A stretch of 64,000 nt of DNA, taken from positions 248,001 through 312,000 of the forward strand of contig NZ_CP059215.1 in NCBI RefSeq assembly GCF_014252295.1, written 5' to 3'. Below the pieces are notes generated by a model. That model saw only the letters and a list, made by a program, of their open reading frames with translations. It had not been told where the DNA came from and made no database searches. The position numbers and the translations under genes were made by a program. The DNA comes from Blattabacterium cuenoti. GTDB lineage: Bacteria > Bacteroidota > Bacteroidia > Flavobacteriales > Blattabacteriaceae. This document shows, piece after piece, positions 17,831 to 27,187 of this stretch (position 1 is its first letter; each line of letters opens with the position of its first letter).

Positions 17831-18553
17831 ATGAAAAATAAATTCTTTATCCTTATTTTGTTTTTATATGTAATTTGTATGGTATCTCTTTTGTCTTTTT
17901 CTCAAAAAATACATCAAAATAGAACTTTGAATAAGTTTAACATTATATTTGATCCCTTATCAAGGGATCATTTTGTAAATGAAGAAATTATTAAAAATAT
18001 TCTATTTTCTAAAATAGAAAAAATTGAAAAAAAAATCGGTCAATTATGTATATTGAGAATGGAAAAAAAATTAAATAATTATCCTTTTATAAAAAAATCT
18101 GAAGTATTTCTTAGTATAGATGGAACTTTGAATATTAAAATTTGGCAGAAAGAACCACTTTTAAGAGTGAAAGATGGAAATCAAGAATATTATTTTACTA
18201 AAGATGCAGAAAGTTTAAAACTTTCTCCTTTTTTTTCGTCAAAAGTTATTTTAGCAAAAGGACCTTTTTCCAAAAAAGAAAAAAAATATTTAGTTGATTT
18301 GGTCAATTTTATAAATTCTGATGAATTACTCAAAAATCAAATTATTAGCATAAAAAAAAATGATCAAAACTCATTCATTTTAATCCCAAAAATAGGAAAT
18401 CATCATATTATACTAGGAAATATAAAGAATTTTAAAAATAAATTGAATAAATTAAAAGCATTTTACAAGCAATACCTAAATAGAATAGATATTAGTAAAT
18501 ATAAAAGTATTGATTTACAATATAAAGACCAAATAGTCGCAAAAAAAAGATAA
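17831..18553 (+). CDS. ftsQ: division protein FtsQ/DivIB
   Basis: A 240-residue bitopic protein between murC and ftsA, the conserved place of ftsQ. It has one N-terminal membrane segment (about residues 5-23), then a POTRA-like and beta-domain region containing the family-like stretch NYPFIKKSEVFLSIDGTLNIKIWQKEPL. It bridges cytosolic and periplasmic division proteins. Sequence conservation is low, as usual for FtsQ, so identity rests partly on position. Confidence 0.87.
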   Translation: MKNKFFILILFLYVICMVSLLSFSQKIHQNRTLNKFNIIFDPLSRDHFVNEEIIKNILFSKIEKIEKKIGQLCILRMEKKLNNYPFIKKSEVFLSIDGTLNIKIWQKEPLLRVKDGNQEYYFTKDAESLKLSPFFSSKVILAKGPFSKKEKKYLVDLVNFINSDELLKNQIISIKKNDQNSFILIPKIGNHHIILGNIKNFKNKLNKLKAFYKQYLNRIDISKYKSIDLQYKDQIVAKKR

Positions 18554-18557
18554 GTCT

Positions 18558-19928
18558 ATGGAATATCAAGATATAGCTATAGGTCTTGATGTGGGAACCA
18601 CAAAGATTGTAGCTATGGTAGGAAGGAGAAATGAATATAATAAAATTGAGATCTTAGGCATAGGGAGATCTAAAAGTATAGGTGTTCATAGGGGGGTTGT
18701 AAATAACATAACTCAGACAATTGAAGCTATTCGTGAAGCCGTATCTGAAGCAGAACATAGTTCTGGATTAAAAATAAAAGAAGTTGTTGTTGGAATAGCA
18801 GGTCAACATATTAGAAGTCTACAACATAATGATTATATTACTAGATTAGATTTTGAAAATGTAATTAATCAAAAAGATATACAAAAATTAATAGATCAAG
18901 TTCATAAATTGGTGATGCTTCCAGGAGAAGAAATAATTCATGTTCTTCCACAAGAATATAAAGTGGATAGTCAAGCAGAAATCGGGGAACCGATAGGAAT
19001 GTATGGAAGTCGTTTAGAAGCAAATTTTCATGTAGTTGTAGGGCAAATTTCTTCTATTCGTAATATTGGAAGATGTGTTAAAGCAGCAGGATTAAATTTA
19101 TCTGGAATGACTTTGGAACCTTTAGCTTCTGCAGAAGCTGTATTAAGTACAGAAGAAAGAGAAGCAGGTGTAGCTTTAGTGGATATAGGTGGAGGGACCA
19201 CTGATATTGCCATATTTAAAGATAACATTATTCGTCACACTGCTGTTATACCTTTCGGAGGAAATGTCATAACTGAAAATATTAAAACAGATTGTTTGAT
19301 TATTGAAAGACAAGCAGAATTACTAAAAATAAAATTTGGATCTGCATGGCCTGGAGAAAATAAAGAAACGGAAATTGTTTGTATTCCTGGATTAAGAGGT
19401 CGTGATCCTAAAGAAATTTCTTTGAAAGATCTTTCTCATATTATCCATAACAGAGTATGTGAGATTTTAGAACAAGTAAATTTGGAAATAAAAAATTATG
19501 GAAATGAAGAACAAAAGAAAAGACTGATTGCAGGTTTAGTTATGACTGGAGGTGGATCTCAATTAAACCATATTCGTCCTTTGACAGAATATATTACTGG
19601 AATGGATGTTCGTATAGGTTATTCTAATGAATATATTGCAGGAGGAGAAAACGGTCTTATAAGTAATCCAGAATATGCTACATCTATAGGTTTAGTTATT
19701 AAGGGACTGAATGATAAGAAAAAATATCTTTGTACAACTGATATGGTACATAGACATGATGCAAATCATACTTCAGAATTTATTTCTAAAAAGTTTTATA
19801 ACAAAAATCATAAATCAAATAATGATAATTCGGATCATTCAAAAAAGAAAGAAAATCAAAAAAAATCAAAATCGTTTCTTGAAATTTGGGCAGATAAATT
19901 CCGTCAAATATTGAATGATACAGAATAA
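18558..19928 (+). CDS. ftsA: actin-like division protein FtsA
   Basis: Membrane tether and activator of FtsZ. The 456-residue protein has the actin-fold phosphate loops DVGTTK (about residue 10) and DIGGGTTD (about 213), and the adenosine loop GLVMTGGGSQL. The tail after a Lys/Asn-rich linker, SFLEIWADKFRQILND, looks like the amphipathic membrane-binding helix. It lies four bases after ftsQ and eleven before ftsZ. Confidence 0.96.
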   Translation: MEYQDIAIGLDVGTTKIVAMVGRRNEYNKIEILGIGRSKSIGVHRGVVNNITQTIEAIREAVSEAEHSSGLKIKEVVVGIAGQHIRSLQHNDYITRLDFENVINQKDIQKLIDQVHKLVMLPGEEIIHVLPQEYKVDSQAEIGEPIGMYGSRLEANFHVVVGQISSIRNIGRCVKAAGLNLSGMTLEPLASAEAVLSTEEREAGVALVDIGGGTTDIAIFKDNIIRHTAVIPFGGNVITENIKTDCLIIERQAELLKIKFGSAWPGENKETEIVCIPGLRGRDPKEISLKDLSHIIHNRVCEILEQVNLEIKNYGNEEQKKRLIAGLVMTGGGSQLNHIRPLTEYITGMDVRIGYSNEYIAGGENGLISNPEYATSIGLVIKGLNDKKKYLCTTDMVHRHDANHTSEFISKKFYNKNHKSNNDNSDHSKKKENQKKSKSFLEIWADKFRQILNDTE

Positions 19929-19939
19929 TCAAAAATGAA

Positions 19940-21295
19940 ATGAAAAAAGAAGATTTTATACAACAAAAAAAGGAGAACGTTCAATTTGGATTTCCTAAAA
20001 ATCGTTCCGCTGCGATTAAAGTAATTGGAGTAGGAGGTGGAGGAAGTAATGCTTTAAGTCACATGTTTGAACAAGGAATTACTGGTGTCGATTTTATAGC
20101 ATGTAATACAGATGCACAAGCTTTAAAAAACAACCCAGTTCCTGTAAAAATTCAATTAGGAGCTTCTATTACAGAAGGGTTAGGCGCTGGTGCAGATCCA
20201 GAAGTAGGAGAAAAAGCGGCTTTAGAAAGTCTAGAAGAAATAAAGAGTGTTCTAGATTCGAATACTAAGATGACATTTATAACAGCAGGTATGGGAGGAG
20301 GTACGGGAACTGGTGCTGCTCCAATTATTGCAGGAATTTCTAAAGAAAAAGGAATTTTAACTGTGGGAATTGTTACAATCCCATTTCATTTCGAAGGGAA
20401 AATGAGATTGCAACAAGCTCACAAAGGAATAGAATCATTAAGAAAAAACGTGGATTCTCTCATTGTGATTAATAATGACAAATTGAGAGAATTATACGGT
20501 AATTTAGGGTTCAAAGCTGGATTTGCAAAAGCAGACGAAGTTTTAACAACTGCAGCTAAAGGAATTGCAGAAGTAATCACTCATCATTATAAACAAAATA
20601 TAGATTTAAGAGATACTAGAACGGTTCTCAAAGAAAGTGGAACAGCTGTTATGGGTTCTTCCATTTCTGTTGGCGAAAACAGAGCAAAAGAAGCTGTTGT
20701 GCAAGCCTTGGATTCTCCATTATTGAATGATAATAAGATCACTGGTGCAAAAAATGTTCTTTTGCTTATTGTTTCAGGAAGAATAGAAATTACTATAGAT
20801 GAAATTGGAATTATCAGTGATTATATACAAGCAGAAGCAGGAAATAATGCTAACATTATTATGGGAATAGGAGAAGACGAAAGTTTGGAAGAAAGCATAT
20901 CAGTAACTATAGTAGCTACAGGATTTCCTACTGAAATTCAGAGAGCCATTAATCACGAAGAAAAAAAAATTTTTCATAGGTTAGAAGAACCTTACGAACA
21001 AAGATTAACAAAAATAAAAGAAGTTCATTCTTATTCTAAATCTCGAAAAATAGACCCTTTTTCTGTAAAAAAACCCTATCCAAGTCATTCAGATAATAAG
21101 AAAGAAAATTTTTTATTAAATCAAAAAAAAAGTGTTTTTGATCAATCTATTAATTCAAATTTTGTAGAAAAAAAACAAAATAAAAAATATATGATGCTAG
21201 AAGATAGTTTTGAGCTTCCTATTTCATATAATAAAAATGAAAAAATGTTAAAAAAAAAAGGAAATAATAAAAATGAAAAATTAAATGACTATTAA
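19940..21295 (+). CDS. ftsZ: tubulin-like division GTPase FtsZ
   Basis: Forms the Z ring. The 451-residue protein has the GTP loop GGGTGTGA (119-126), the N-terminal GVGGGGSNA, and the catalytic T7 loop with N220, D222 and D225. The variable tail from about residue 335 is Lys/Asn-rich, and I see no canonical DIPxFLR-type C-terminal peptide, so FtsA contact must use a diverged motif. A run of ten A at 21250-21259 near the end stays in frame. Confidence 0.96.
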   Translation: MKKEDFIQQKKENVQFGFPKNRSAAIKVIGVGGGGSNALSHMFEQGITGVDFIACNTDAQALKNNPVPVKIQLGASITEGLGAGADPEVGEKAALESLEEIKSVLDSNTKMTFITAGMGGGTGTGAAPIIAGISKEKGILTVGIVTIPFHFEGKMRLQQAHKGIESLRKNVDSLIVINNDKLRELYGNLGFKAGFAKADEVLTTAAKGIAEVITHHYKQNIDLRDTRTVLKESGTAVMGSSISVGENRAKEAVVQALDSPLLNDNKITGAKNVLLLIVSGRIEITIDEIGIISDYIQAEAGNNANIIMGIGEDESLEESISVTIVATGFPTEIQRAINHEEKKIFHRLEEPYEQRLTKIKEVHSYSKSRKIDPFSVKKPYPSHSDNKKENFLLNQKKSVFDQSINSNFVEKKQNKKYMMLEDSFELPISYNKNEKMLKKKGNNKNEKLNDY

Positions 21296-21309
21296 TTTTA
21301 TTTTAGATT

Positions 21310-22737
21310 ATGGAATCTAATAATATTCCTAAAGGAACGAGGGATTTTTCATTTATTGAGATGAGTAAACGTAATTATTTAATTAAAACTATTCGAAAAA
21401 AATTTGAGCTCTTTGGTTTTAATCCAATAGAAACCCCTTCTTTTGAAAATATTTCTACTCTTATTGGTAAATATGGAGAAGAAGGAGATTATTTAATGTT
21501 TAAGTTACTTCATTCAGGTAATGTTTTAAAAAAAAGAATTTCAGATTTTTTTCGAAAAAAAAATGAAAAAGAAAAAACGGTTGATCTTGCAAAATTTTTA
21601 ACTGAACAGATATCTAATAAAGCTCTTAGATATGATTTAACGGTTCCTTTTGTACGTTATGTAGTTATGCATAAAAATGAAATAGTTTTTCCTTTTAAAA
21701 GATATCAAATACAACCTGTATGGCGTGCTGATAAACCTCAGAAAGGAAGATTTAGAGAATTTTATCAATGTGATGCAGATATCATATCATCATCATCTTA
21801 TCAATCATTATGGGAAGAAATAGAATTAATTCAACTATGTGACGAAATTTTTACAAAATTGAACTTTCCTATTATCATCTATATTAATCATAGAGATATA
21901 TTGGGTGGATTAGTTGAAATTTCTGGAATAAACAATAATTTATTGAAAGATTTTACTACATCTTTAGATAAATGGAAGAAAATTGGACGAGATTTAGTCA
22001 AAAAAGAAATGTTATGCAAAGGTATTCCATCTCAGTCATTTGAAAAAATAGAATTTTTTTTCGATATGAAAGAAAATTTTTATAAAAAAGAAAAACACTT
22101 AACTGTAGCTTTTCAAGCTTCTCAAAAAGGGAAAAAGGGGATAAAAGATATTAGTTTTATTTATAAAAATATAAAGAACCTTTCTTTAAAGAACACAAAA
22201 TTGGAATTGGATATTTCTTTAGCTAGAGGAATGAACTATTATACAGGGACAATATTCGAAATTGTTCCATTTCATAGGAATAATGATCCTTCAAATTACA
22301 TTTCTATTGGTGGAGGAGGAAGATATGAAAAATTAGCCAATTTATTTGGAATGAAAAATATTTGTGGAGTAGGAGTTTCTTTAGGTTTGGATAGAATTTA
22401 TTTAGCTATGGAAAAAGAAAATTTGTTACAAACTATTTCTTACAATTATCCTTCAAAGGTTTTGTTTATTAATTTTGGAGATGAGGAGGTTTTATATGCA
22501 TATAAAATGATAAATTTTTTAAGAAAAAAAGGAATTTCCACTCAATTATATCCTCATGCTGTTAAAATAGAAAAACAATTTAGATATGCTAACGATAATA
22601 ATATTCCATTTACTATTAGTATAGGAAAAAATGAAATTAAGAGGAGTAAAATAAGAGTCAAAAATATTCAAGAAAGAACAGAAAAAGAATATAATAATAT
22701 CAGTGATGTTGTGAGCCAATTACAATTAATAAAATAA
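21310..22737 (+). CDS. hisS: histidyl-tRNA synthetase
   Basis: A 475-residue class II synthetase. Motif 1 region is PKGTRDFSF near the N terminus. Motif 2 is represented by RYQIQPVWRADKPQKGRFREFYQCD. The histidine-binding blocks are LARGMNYYTGTIFE and the motif 3 stretch GVGVSLGLDRIY. A C-terminal anticodon-binding domain follows. It is the last gene of the long rightward run and its substrate tRNA-His lies at 44546. It is convergent with pnuC, 18 bases away. Confidence 0.95.
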   Translation: MESNNIPKGTRDFSFIEMSKRNYLIKTIRKKFELFGFNPIETPSFENISTLIGKYGEEGDYLMFKLLHSGNVLKKRISDFFRKKNEKEKTVDLAKFLTEQISNKALRYDLTVPFVRYVVMHKNEIVFPFKRYQIQPVWRADKPQKGRFREFYQCDADIISSSSYQSLWEEIELIQLCDEIFTKLNFPIIIYINHRDILGGLVEISGINNNLLKDFTTSLDKWKKIGRDLVKKEMLCKGIPSQSFEKIEFFFDMKENFYKKEKHLTVAFQASQKGKKGIKDISFIYKNIKNLSLKNTKLELDISLARGMNYYTGTIFEIVPFHRNNDPSNYISIGGGGRYEKLANLFGMKNICGVGVSLGLDRIYLAMEKENLLQTISYNYPSKVLFINFGDEEVLYAYKMINFLRKKGISTQLYPHAVKIEKQFRYANDNNIPFTISIGKNEIKRSKIRVKNIQERTEKEYNNISDVVSQLQLIK

Positions 22738-22755
22738 ATCATCAAAAAATTATTT

Positions 22756-23403
22756 TTAATAAACTGATCGTACTGATCGTAGTGCTTTTTTCTTCCAAAT
22801 GAAAAATCCTCCTATAGCCAATAGAACAAGAATGATAAATAAAATTCCCGTTAATACAAAACCTTTTAAAAAATAAAGAGGTACGGAAATTATGTTTCCA
22901 ATTATCCAAAATATCCAGTTTTCTACTTTCTTAATAGCCATTTGATACATACCAGAAAAATAAATACCTGTAGTAAATACATCCATCCAATCAAAATGAG
23001 ATTTAAGTTTTCCATTAAAATAATAAACCATCATACTAAAAATACAGGTTAATAAAAATAAAATAGAGGTGTATAGATAATCTTTTTTATTGCAAAAAGT
23101 GATAGAGATTTTTTGATTAATCTTACTTTCTTTATTCATCCATACATACCATCCATAAAAACTCATTATCGTATAATAAATATTAATGATAAAATCACCG
23201 TAAAGAGAACTCACAAAAGTTAAATAACTATATATTACAGTACTTACTATTCCTATTGGATAGACCCATATACTATTTTTTTGAGCAAAAAAAACACTAA
23301 ATATTGTAAATGTTACAGCTATAAATTCTATAATTATATGAAAAATATTACTATTATAATAGGGGGATAAAATAATATTTATCCAATCATTCATCAGATT
23401 CAT
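22756..23403 (-). CDS. pnuC: PnuC-family nicotinamide riboside/vitamin transporter
   Basis: A 215-residue integral membrane protein with about seven hydrophobic segments and the PnuC hallmarks: WVYPIGI, YGDFIINIYYTIMSFYGWYVW and a WIFWIIGN block. PnuC proteins import unphosphorylated vitamins such as nicotinamide riboside; the substrate is not proven here. The last codons carry a tandem 9-base duplication (22763-22780) that ends the protein RSVRSVY. One base separates it from the phosphopantetheinyl transferase gene upstream. Confidence 0.87.
   Translation of the reverse strand: MNLMNDWINIILSPYYNSNIFHIIIEFIAVTFTIFSVFFAQKNSIWVYPIGIVSTVIYSYLTFVSSLYGDFIINIYYTIMSFYGWYVWMNKESKINQKISITFCNKKDYLYTSILFLLTCIFSMMVYYFNGKLKSHFDWMDVFTTGIYFSGMYQMAIKKVENWIFWIIGNIISVPLYFLKGFVLTGILFIILVLLAIGGFFIWKKKALRSVRSVY
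22763..22780 (-). repeat. tandem 9-base duplication at the pnuC 3' end
   Basis: ACTGATCGT occurs twice in direct succession on the plus strand, doubling Arg-Ser-Val at the PnuC C terminus. It looks like a recent slippage event. Confidence 0.85.
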
Positions 23404-23404
23404 A

Positions 23405-24067
23405 TTATTTATCTATAATATAAACTAAGTAATATTCTCCTATTTTTCTATAGAAAGCAGAAAATTTTTTACTATATGTTTTTTTTATTATCCAACATGA
23501 TATATAATAATCTTTTTTAATACAAAAAGTAGAAACTTTATAACGATCTAAAAAACTATAATAAATGTTATAAATTCCGCCTTCTAGTTTATACAAACTT
23601 TCCTTAATTCCCCATATGATATGCAAATAATCTTTTTCATAATTTGAATTAATAAAAATAGATTCATCTTCTCTAAGAAACTTTTTCTTTATCTTGACTA
23701 TTTTATTATCTTTTCGTAATTTTTCTATATCTACTCCTATATGATAAGAGCTTATAGCTATTGCTATTTTTTCAAAAGAATGACTTAAGGAAATATGTTC
23801 TTTTTCAGGGAAAAGAAAGGGTTTTCTTTTTTCATTGTAAAAAATATTTATTTTCATTCCTATATATCTAAGGGCATAACGTACTCCTAAATATTCTCTT
23901 TTTCTTTTTTCCGATAAAGAAAAAAAAAGAATTTTTTCTTTATCGGAAAGGATTTTTTTTTCGAAAAAATGTTCACACTTATCCCATCTAAAAACTAGAA
24001 TTTTTGTATGAAATTTATAAAAATTATAGAGACATGAATTCATATTCAATTTTAGTATTTTTTTCAT
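23405..24067 (-). CDS. Sfp-type 4'-phosphopantetheinyl transferase
   Basis: A 220-residue protein with the two signatures of the superfamily: GVDIEKLR with metal ligands D113 and E115, and WGIKESLYKLEGG with K155 and E156. A conserved HISLSHS block precedes them. The enzyme moves phosphopantetheine from CoA to acyl carrier protein, needed for FabI and LipB chemistry seen elsewhere in this window. It may replace AcpS; whether acpS exists elsewhere is not visible. It forms an operon with pnuC and is divergent from mrp by 59 bases. Confidence 0.86.
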   Translation of the reverse strand: MKKILKLNMNSCLYNFYKFHTKILVFRWDKCEHFFEKKILSDKEKILFFSLSEKRKREYLGVRYALRYIGMKINIFYNEKRKPFLFPEKEHISLSHSFEKIAIAISSYHIGVDIEKLRKDNKIVKIKKKFLREDESIFINSNYEKDYLHIIWGIKESLYKLEGGIYNIYYSFLDRYKVSTFCIKKDYYISCWIIKKTYSKKFSAFYRKIGEYYLVYIIDK

Positions 24068-24126
24068 TAAATCTAGTCATTTTTTTTGTACTATTGTGAA
24101 TTAAAAAATTCAATATTCTTTGATGT

Positions 24127-25149
24127 ATGAAAAAAAAAATTGAAAAGGCATTAGAAAATATTATTCTTCTTAATAAGAAAAATATTATGGAATCTGGATT
24201 TGTAAAAAAGATAGATATCTTATCTAATAAGATAGTAATCTATTTAAGTTTATCTAATCCTTCTCTACATTTCAAAAATAAATTAATAAAAGATATAACT
24301 CATTCTATAAAAAGAAAAAATATATTATATCCAATATGTATAAAAGTAGAAATGAAATCAGAATCATGTATCAACATAAAAACTAGAAAAACTGTTATAA
24401 AAAATATAATAGCTGTAGCTTCTGGAAAAGGAGGTGTTGGAAAATCGACAATAGCAACTAATATAGCTGTTTCTTTAGAAAGAATGGGCTTCCATGTTGG
24501 ATTATTAGATGCTGATATATATGGGCCTTCTATTCCATTAATGTTTAATATTAATCTTGATAAAGAAGATTTTCATACAAAAATACATAAAAATGGTATG
24601 ATAATTCCCGTTATTAGTTATGGAGTAAAAATTTTATCTATAGGTTTTTTTTCAAAAAATGGACAAGCTATTGTTTGGAGAGGCCCCATGGTTACTAAAG
24701 TTTTAAGACAATTTATTCATGAAACCGATTGGGGAGAGTTAGACTTTTTAATTGTGGATTTACCACCAGGTACAGGGGATATACATTTATCTCTCTTACA
24801 AGAGATCAGATTAAAAGGAATTGTTATAGTTAGTACATCTCAAAAAATAGCATTGACGGATGTAAATAGATCTGTAGAAATGTTTCGTATTAAATCTATT
24901 TACGTTCCAATTATAGGAATTATAGAAAATATGTCTTTTCTTCTTACAAAAGAAGAGAAATTCTATTTTTTTGGGGAAAATGGAGTAAAAAATTTTTCCA
25001 AAAAGATGAATATTTTTTTTCTTGGAGAAATTCCTATGTTACAAGAAATACGAAAATATTCAGATTTGGGAACTCCTGTAGTTTTAAGAAACGAAATAAT
25101 TAAAAATATTTTCCTAAAAATTACGAAAAATATCATCAATCAATTATAG
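24127..25149 (+). CDS. Mrp/ApbC-type iron-sulfur cluster carrier ATPase
   Basis: A 340-residue cytosolic protein: an N-terminal MIP18/DUF59-like domain (about 1-78), then a Mrp/NBP35 P-loop ATPase domain with deviant Walker A GKGGVGKST (100-108), DADIYGPS and DLPPGTGD. The C-terminal CxxC that holds the bridging cluster in E. coli Mrp is absent; NMSFLLTKEEKFYFFGENG occupies that region. It probably carries iron-sulfur clusters by another ligand set. Convergent with the phosphorylase-like gene, 16 bases away. Confidence 0.9.
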   Translation: MKKKIEKALENIILLNKKNIMESGFVKKIDILSNKIVIYLSLSNPSLHFKNKLIKDITHSIKRKNILYPICIKVEMKSESCINIKTRKTVIKNIIAVASGKGGVGKSTIATNIAVSLERMGFHVGLLDADIYGPSIPLMFNINLDKEDFHTKIHKNGMIIPVISYGVKILSIGFFSKNGQAIVWRGPMVTKVLRQFIHETDWGELDFLIVDLPPGTGDIHLSLLQEIRLKGIVIVSTSQKIALTDVNRSVEMFRIKSIYVPIIGIIENMSFLLTKEEKFYFFGENGVKNFSKKMNIFFLGEIPMLQEIRKYSDLGTPVVLRNEIIKNIFLKITKNIINQL

Positions 25150-25165
25150 AAAATTAATTCTAAAA

Positions 25166-25966
25166 TTAGAAACAAAGTTTTATAAATTCTTTGACTATTA
25201 ATATTAGAAGAGATATAGATTTTTCTGTTTCATGGAAAAATGTATTTCTAGAATATGAACTATTTTTCATATTCGATTCATATGAATCCATCACAATTAT
25301 GGATAGTGCAAACACTCGTATATCCATAGATCTAGCTGTAATCACATCTGTTACTATGTTCATTCCAACACTATCTCCACCCATAGATCGTATCATAGCA
25401 TATTCTGCGTAAGTTTTATAATTAAAATATGGAGAAGCTACATAAACCCCTTTCTGGATAATTATGTTATGATTCATGGCTATATTTTCTGCAATATCCA
25501 ACATTTTTCGATCATATGGTTCTATTATTTCAAAAAATCTATTCCTTATAAGATTATTTATATTAGTTTTTTCTGTAAAAAAATTTATATGATCTTTAAT
25601 AAACATAACATCTCCCATTTTATAATTTGGGTTAACTCCTCCAGAAATATTGATCAATATTAATTTATCAATTCCTATATTTTTACATAAAAAAATAGAA
25701 AAATAATTTCTACTATTCTCTTGATCTTCAGAAAAAGGTTCTATTAAAAAAACTACATTTTTTCCTTCTATCTTACCAAATAAGAATTTTCCATATAATT
25801 TTTCTTTCGAAAAAATGGGTATTTCTTTGTAAGAAATGTATATAGGATTTTTAATTTCCTCTATAAGTTTATCAAATTGATTTTCTAGTAATAAAATTCC
25901 AAATTCAGGTTTTTCTTTGATTTTGTTTTGTATGTATTGTTTTGATTTTTCTAAAATAATAGTCAT
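25166..25966 (-). CDS. purine nucleoside phosphorylase homologue with eroded active site
   Basis: A 266-residue protein with clear overall likeness to trimeric PNP: SGGVNPNYKMGDVMFIKDHIN, GVYVASP, SVGMNIVTDVITAR and HETEKS. Nearly every catalytic and phosphate-binding position differs, however. The N-terminal GSG loop reads LLENQF (26-31). GRFHxYEG is replaced by EPFSEDQEN (76-84). The FET region is FNYKT. The Ser of GMS is N203. The ITN asparagine position reads VMD (225-227). The frame is uninterrupted and of normal length. It may be a decaying gene, or a protein with new chemistry or a structural role. Classical phosphorolysis looks unlikely. Confidence 0.75.
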   Translation of the reverse strand: MTIILEKSKQYIQNKIKEKPEFGILLLENQFDKLIEEIKNPIYISYKEIPIFSKEKLYGKFLFGKIEGKNVVFLIEPFSEDQENSRNYFSIFLCKNIGIDKLILINISGGVNPNYKMGDVMFIKDHINFFTEKTNINNLIRNRFFEIIEPYDRKMLDIAENIAMNHNIIIQKGVYVASPYFNYKTYAEYAMIRSMGGDSVGMNIVTDVITARSMDIRVFALSIIVMDSYESNMKNSSYSRNTFFHETEKSISLLILIVKEFIKLCF

Positions 25967-26073
25967 TGATATAAATTCAATTTTTTATACGGAACGGAAC
26001 TTCAAAAAACTTTATGGTCAATGAAAAAAATGAGAAATTGTTTGATTGATTTTTTGAATTATTGGATTCATTC

Positions 26074-27096
26074 TTATCGTATGATGTTTACTTCTATTGA
26101 TAAAGGAATACTAAACTTTTTTTTTATGTCTTTCATTATTTTTTTGGAAAAAAAGTATATATCCATTCCACTAGCTTTTCCATAGTTTACTAAAACTATA
26201 GGTTGTTTTTTATATACTCCTACATTTCCAATTTTTTTATTTTTCCATCCTGTTTTTTCAATTAAGGAACTAGCAGATAGCTTCACTTTATCTTTAGAAA
26301 TATCATAACCAATAATATCGGGATATTTATATTTTAGTTTTTTAAAATCAAAAATATCTACTGTAGGATTCAGGAAAAAACTACCAGCATTTCCAATTTC
26401 TTTTGGATTTGGAAGTTTACGATATCTTATATTGAAAATAGCCTTCCTTAAATCATTAATAGTAGGTGTTTGAATATTCATATTTTCTAGTTCATTTTGA
26501 ATTTCCACATAGGATGTATTCAATTTTTTATATTTCTTTCTTAAAAGAAAATAAACAGATAAAATTAGAAATTTATTTATGTAATGAGGATCCTTGAAAA
26601 AAGAAGAACGATATTTGAATTGACATTCTTCACGTGTAAATTCTCGTATTTTTCGATGATTAGTTTCATATGCTTGTACTTTTAGTAAAGTATCTTTTAT
26701 TTCTGCTCCATATGCTCCAATATTTTGAATTGGTGCAGATCCAACTGTACCAGGAATGAATGATAAGTTTTCCAAACCTAGAAATCCTTTTTTTATAGTC
26801 CATTTAACAAATTCATTCCAATTTTCTCCAGCAAAAGCTTGAACAATTACTTTATAATCATTTTCCTGTATTATTTTTTTACCTTTAATCCCAATTTTCA
26901 TAACTAATCCTGGATAGTAATTTTTTAAAAAAAGAATATTACTTCCATTTCCTAAGAAAAGTTTCGGAATTGATGGATATATATCCAATATTTTTTGAAT
27001 ATCTCCTATACTTTTTAATTCTACAAAATAACGAGCATAAACATTTATTCCAAATGTATTAAATTTTTTAAGAGAAAAATTTTTTTTAATTAACAT
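26074..27096 (-). CDS. murB: UDP-N-acetylenolpyruvoylglucosamine reductase
   Basis: FAD/NADPH enzyme forming UDP-MurNAc, separate here from the dcw operon. The 340-residue protein has LGNGSNILF for FAD binding, FIPGTVGSAPIQNIGAYG, R163 in KYRSS and the proton-donor S239 in GNAGSFFLNP. The final part ends in the usual Glu region (LSIEVNII). I start at 27096 (MLIKKNFSLKKFNTFGI); a longer in-frame extension to 27240 overlaps the divergent gene and has no homology. Confidence 0.93.
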   Translation of the reverse strand: MLIKKNFSLKKFNTFGINVYARYFVELKSIGDIQKILDIYPSIPKLFLGNGSNILFLKNYYPGLVMKIGIKGKKIIQENDYKVIVQAFAGENWNEFVKWTIKKGFLGLENLSFIPGTVGSAPIQNIGAYGAEIKDTLLKVQAYETNHRKIREFTREECQFKYRSSFFKDPHYINKFLILSVYFLLRKKYKKLNTSYVEIQNELENMNIQTPTINDLRKAIFNIRYRKLPNPKEIGNAGSFFLNPTVDIFDFKKLKYKYPDIIGYDISKDKVKLSASSLIEKTGWKNKKIGNVGVYKKQPIVLVNYGKASGMDIYFFSKKIMKDIKKKFSIPLSIEVNIIR

Positions 27097-27123
27097 GTGA
27101 AGAATATTATATTTACTAAAATA

Positions 27124-27141
27124 CACAAATACAATTTTGTG
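27124..27141. repeat. dyad CACAAA-N6-TTTGTG between murB and ytxH-like gene
   Basis: A six-base inverted repeat with six-base spacer in the 91-base divergent spacer. It could be an operator, but the genome is A/T-rich and short dyads are common. Confidence 0.3.
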
Positions 27142-27187
27142 CGTAATATTGATTAAATTTATCAAAAACATAAAATTGTTATTCTTT

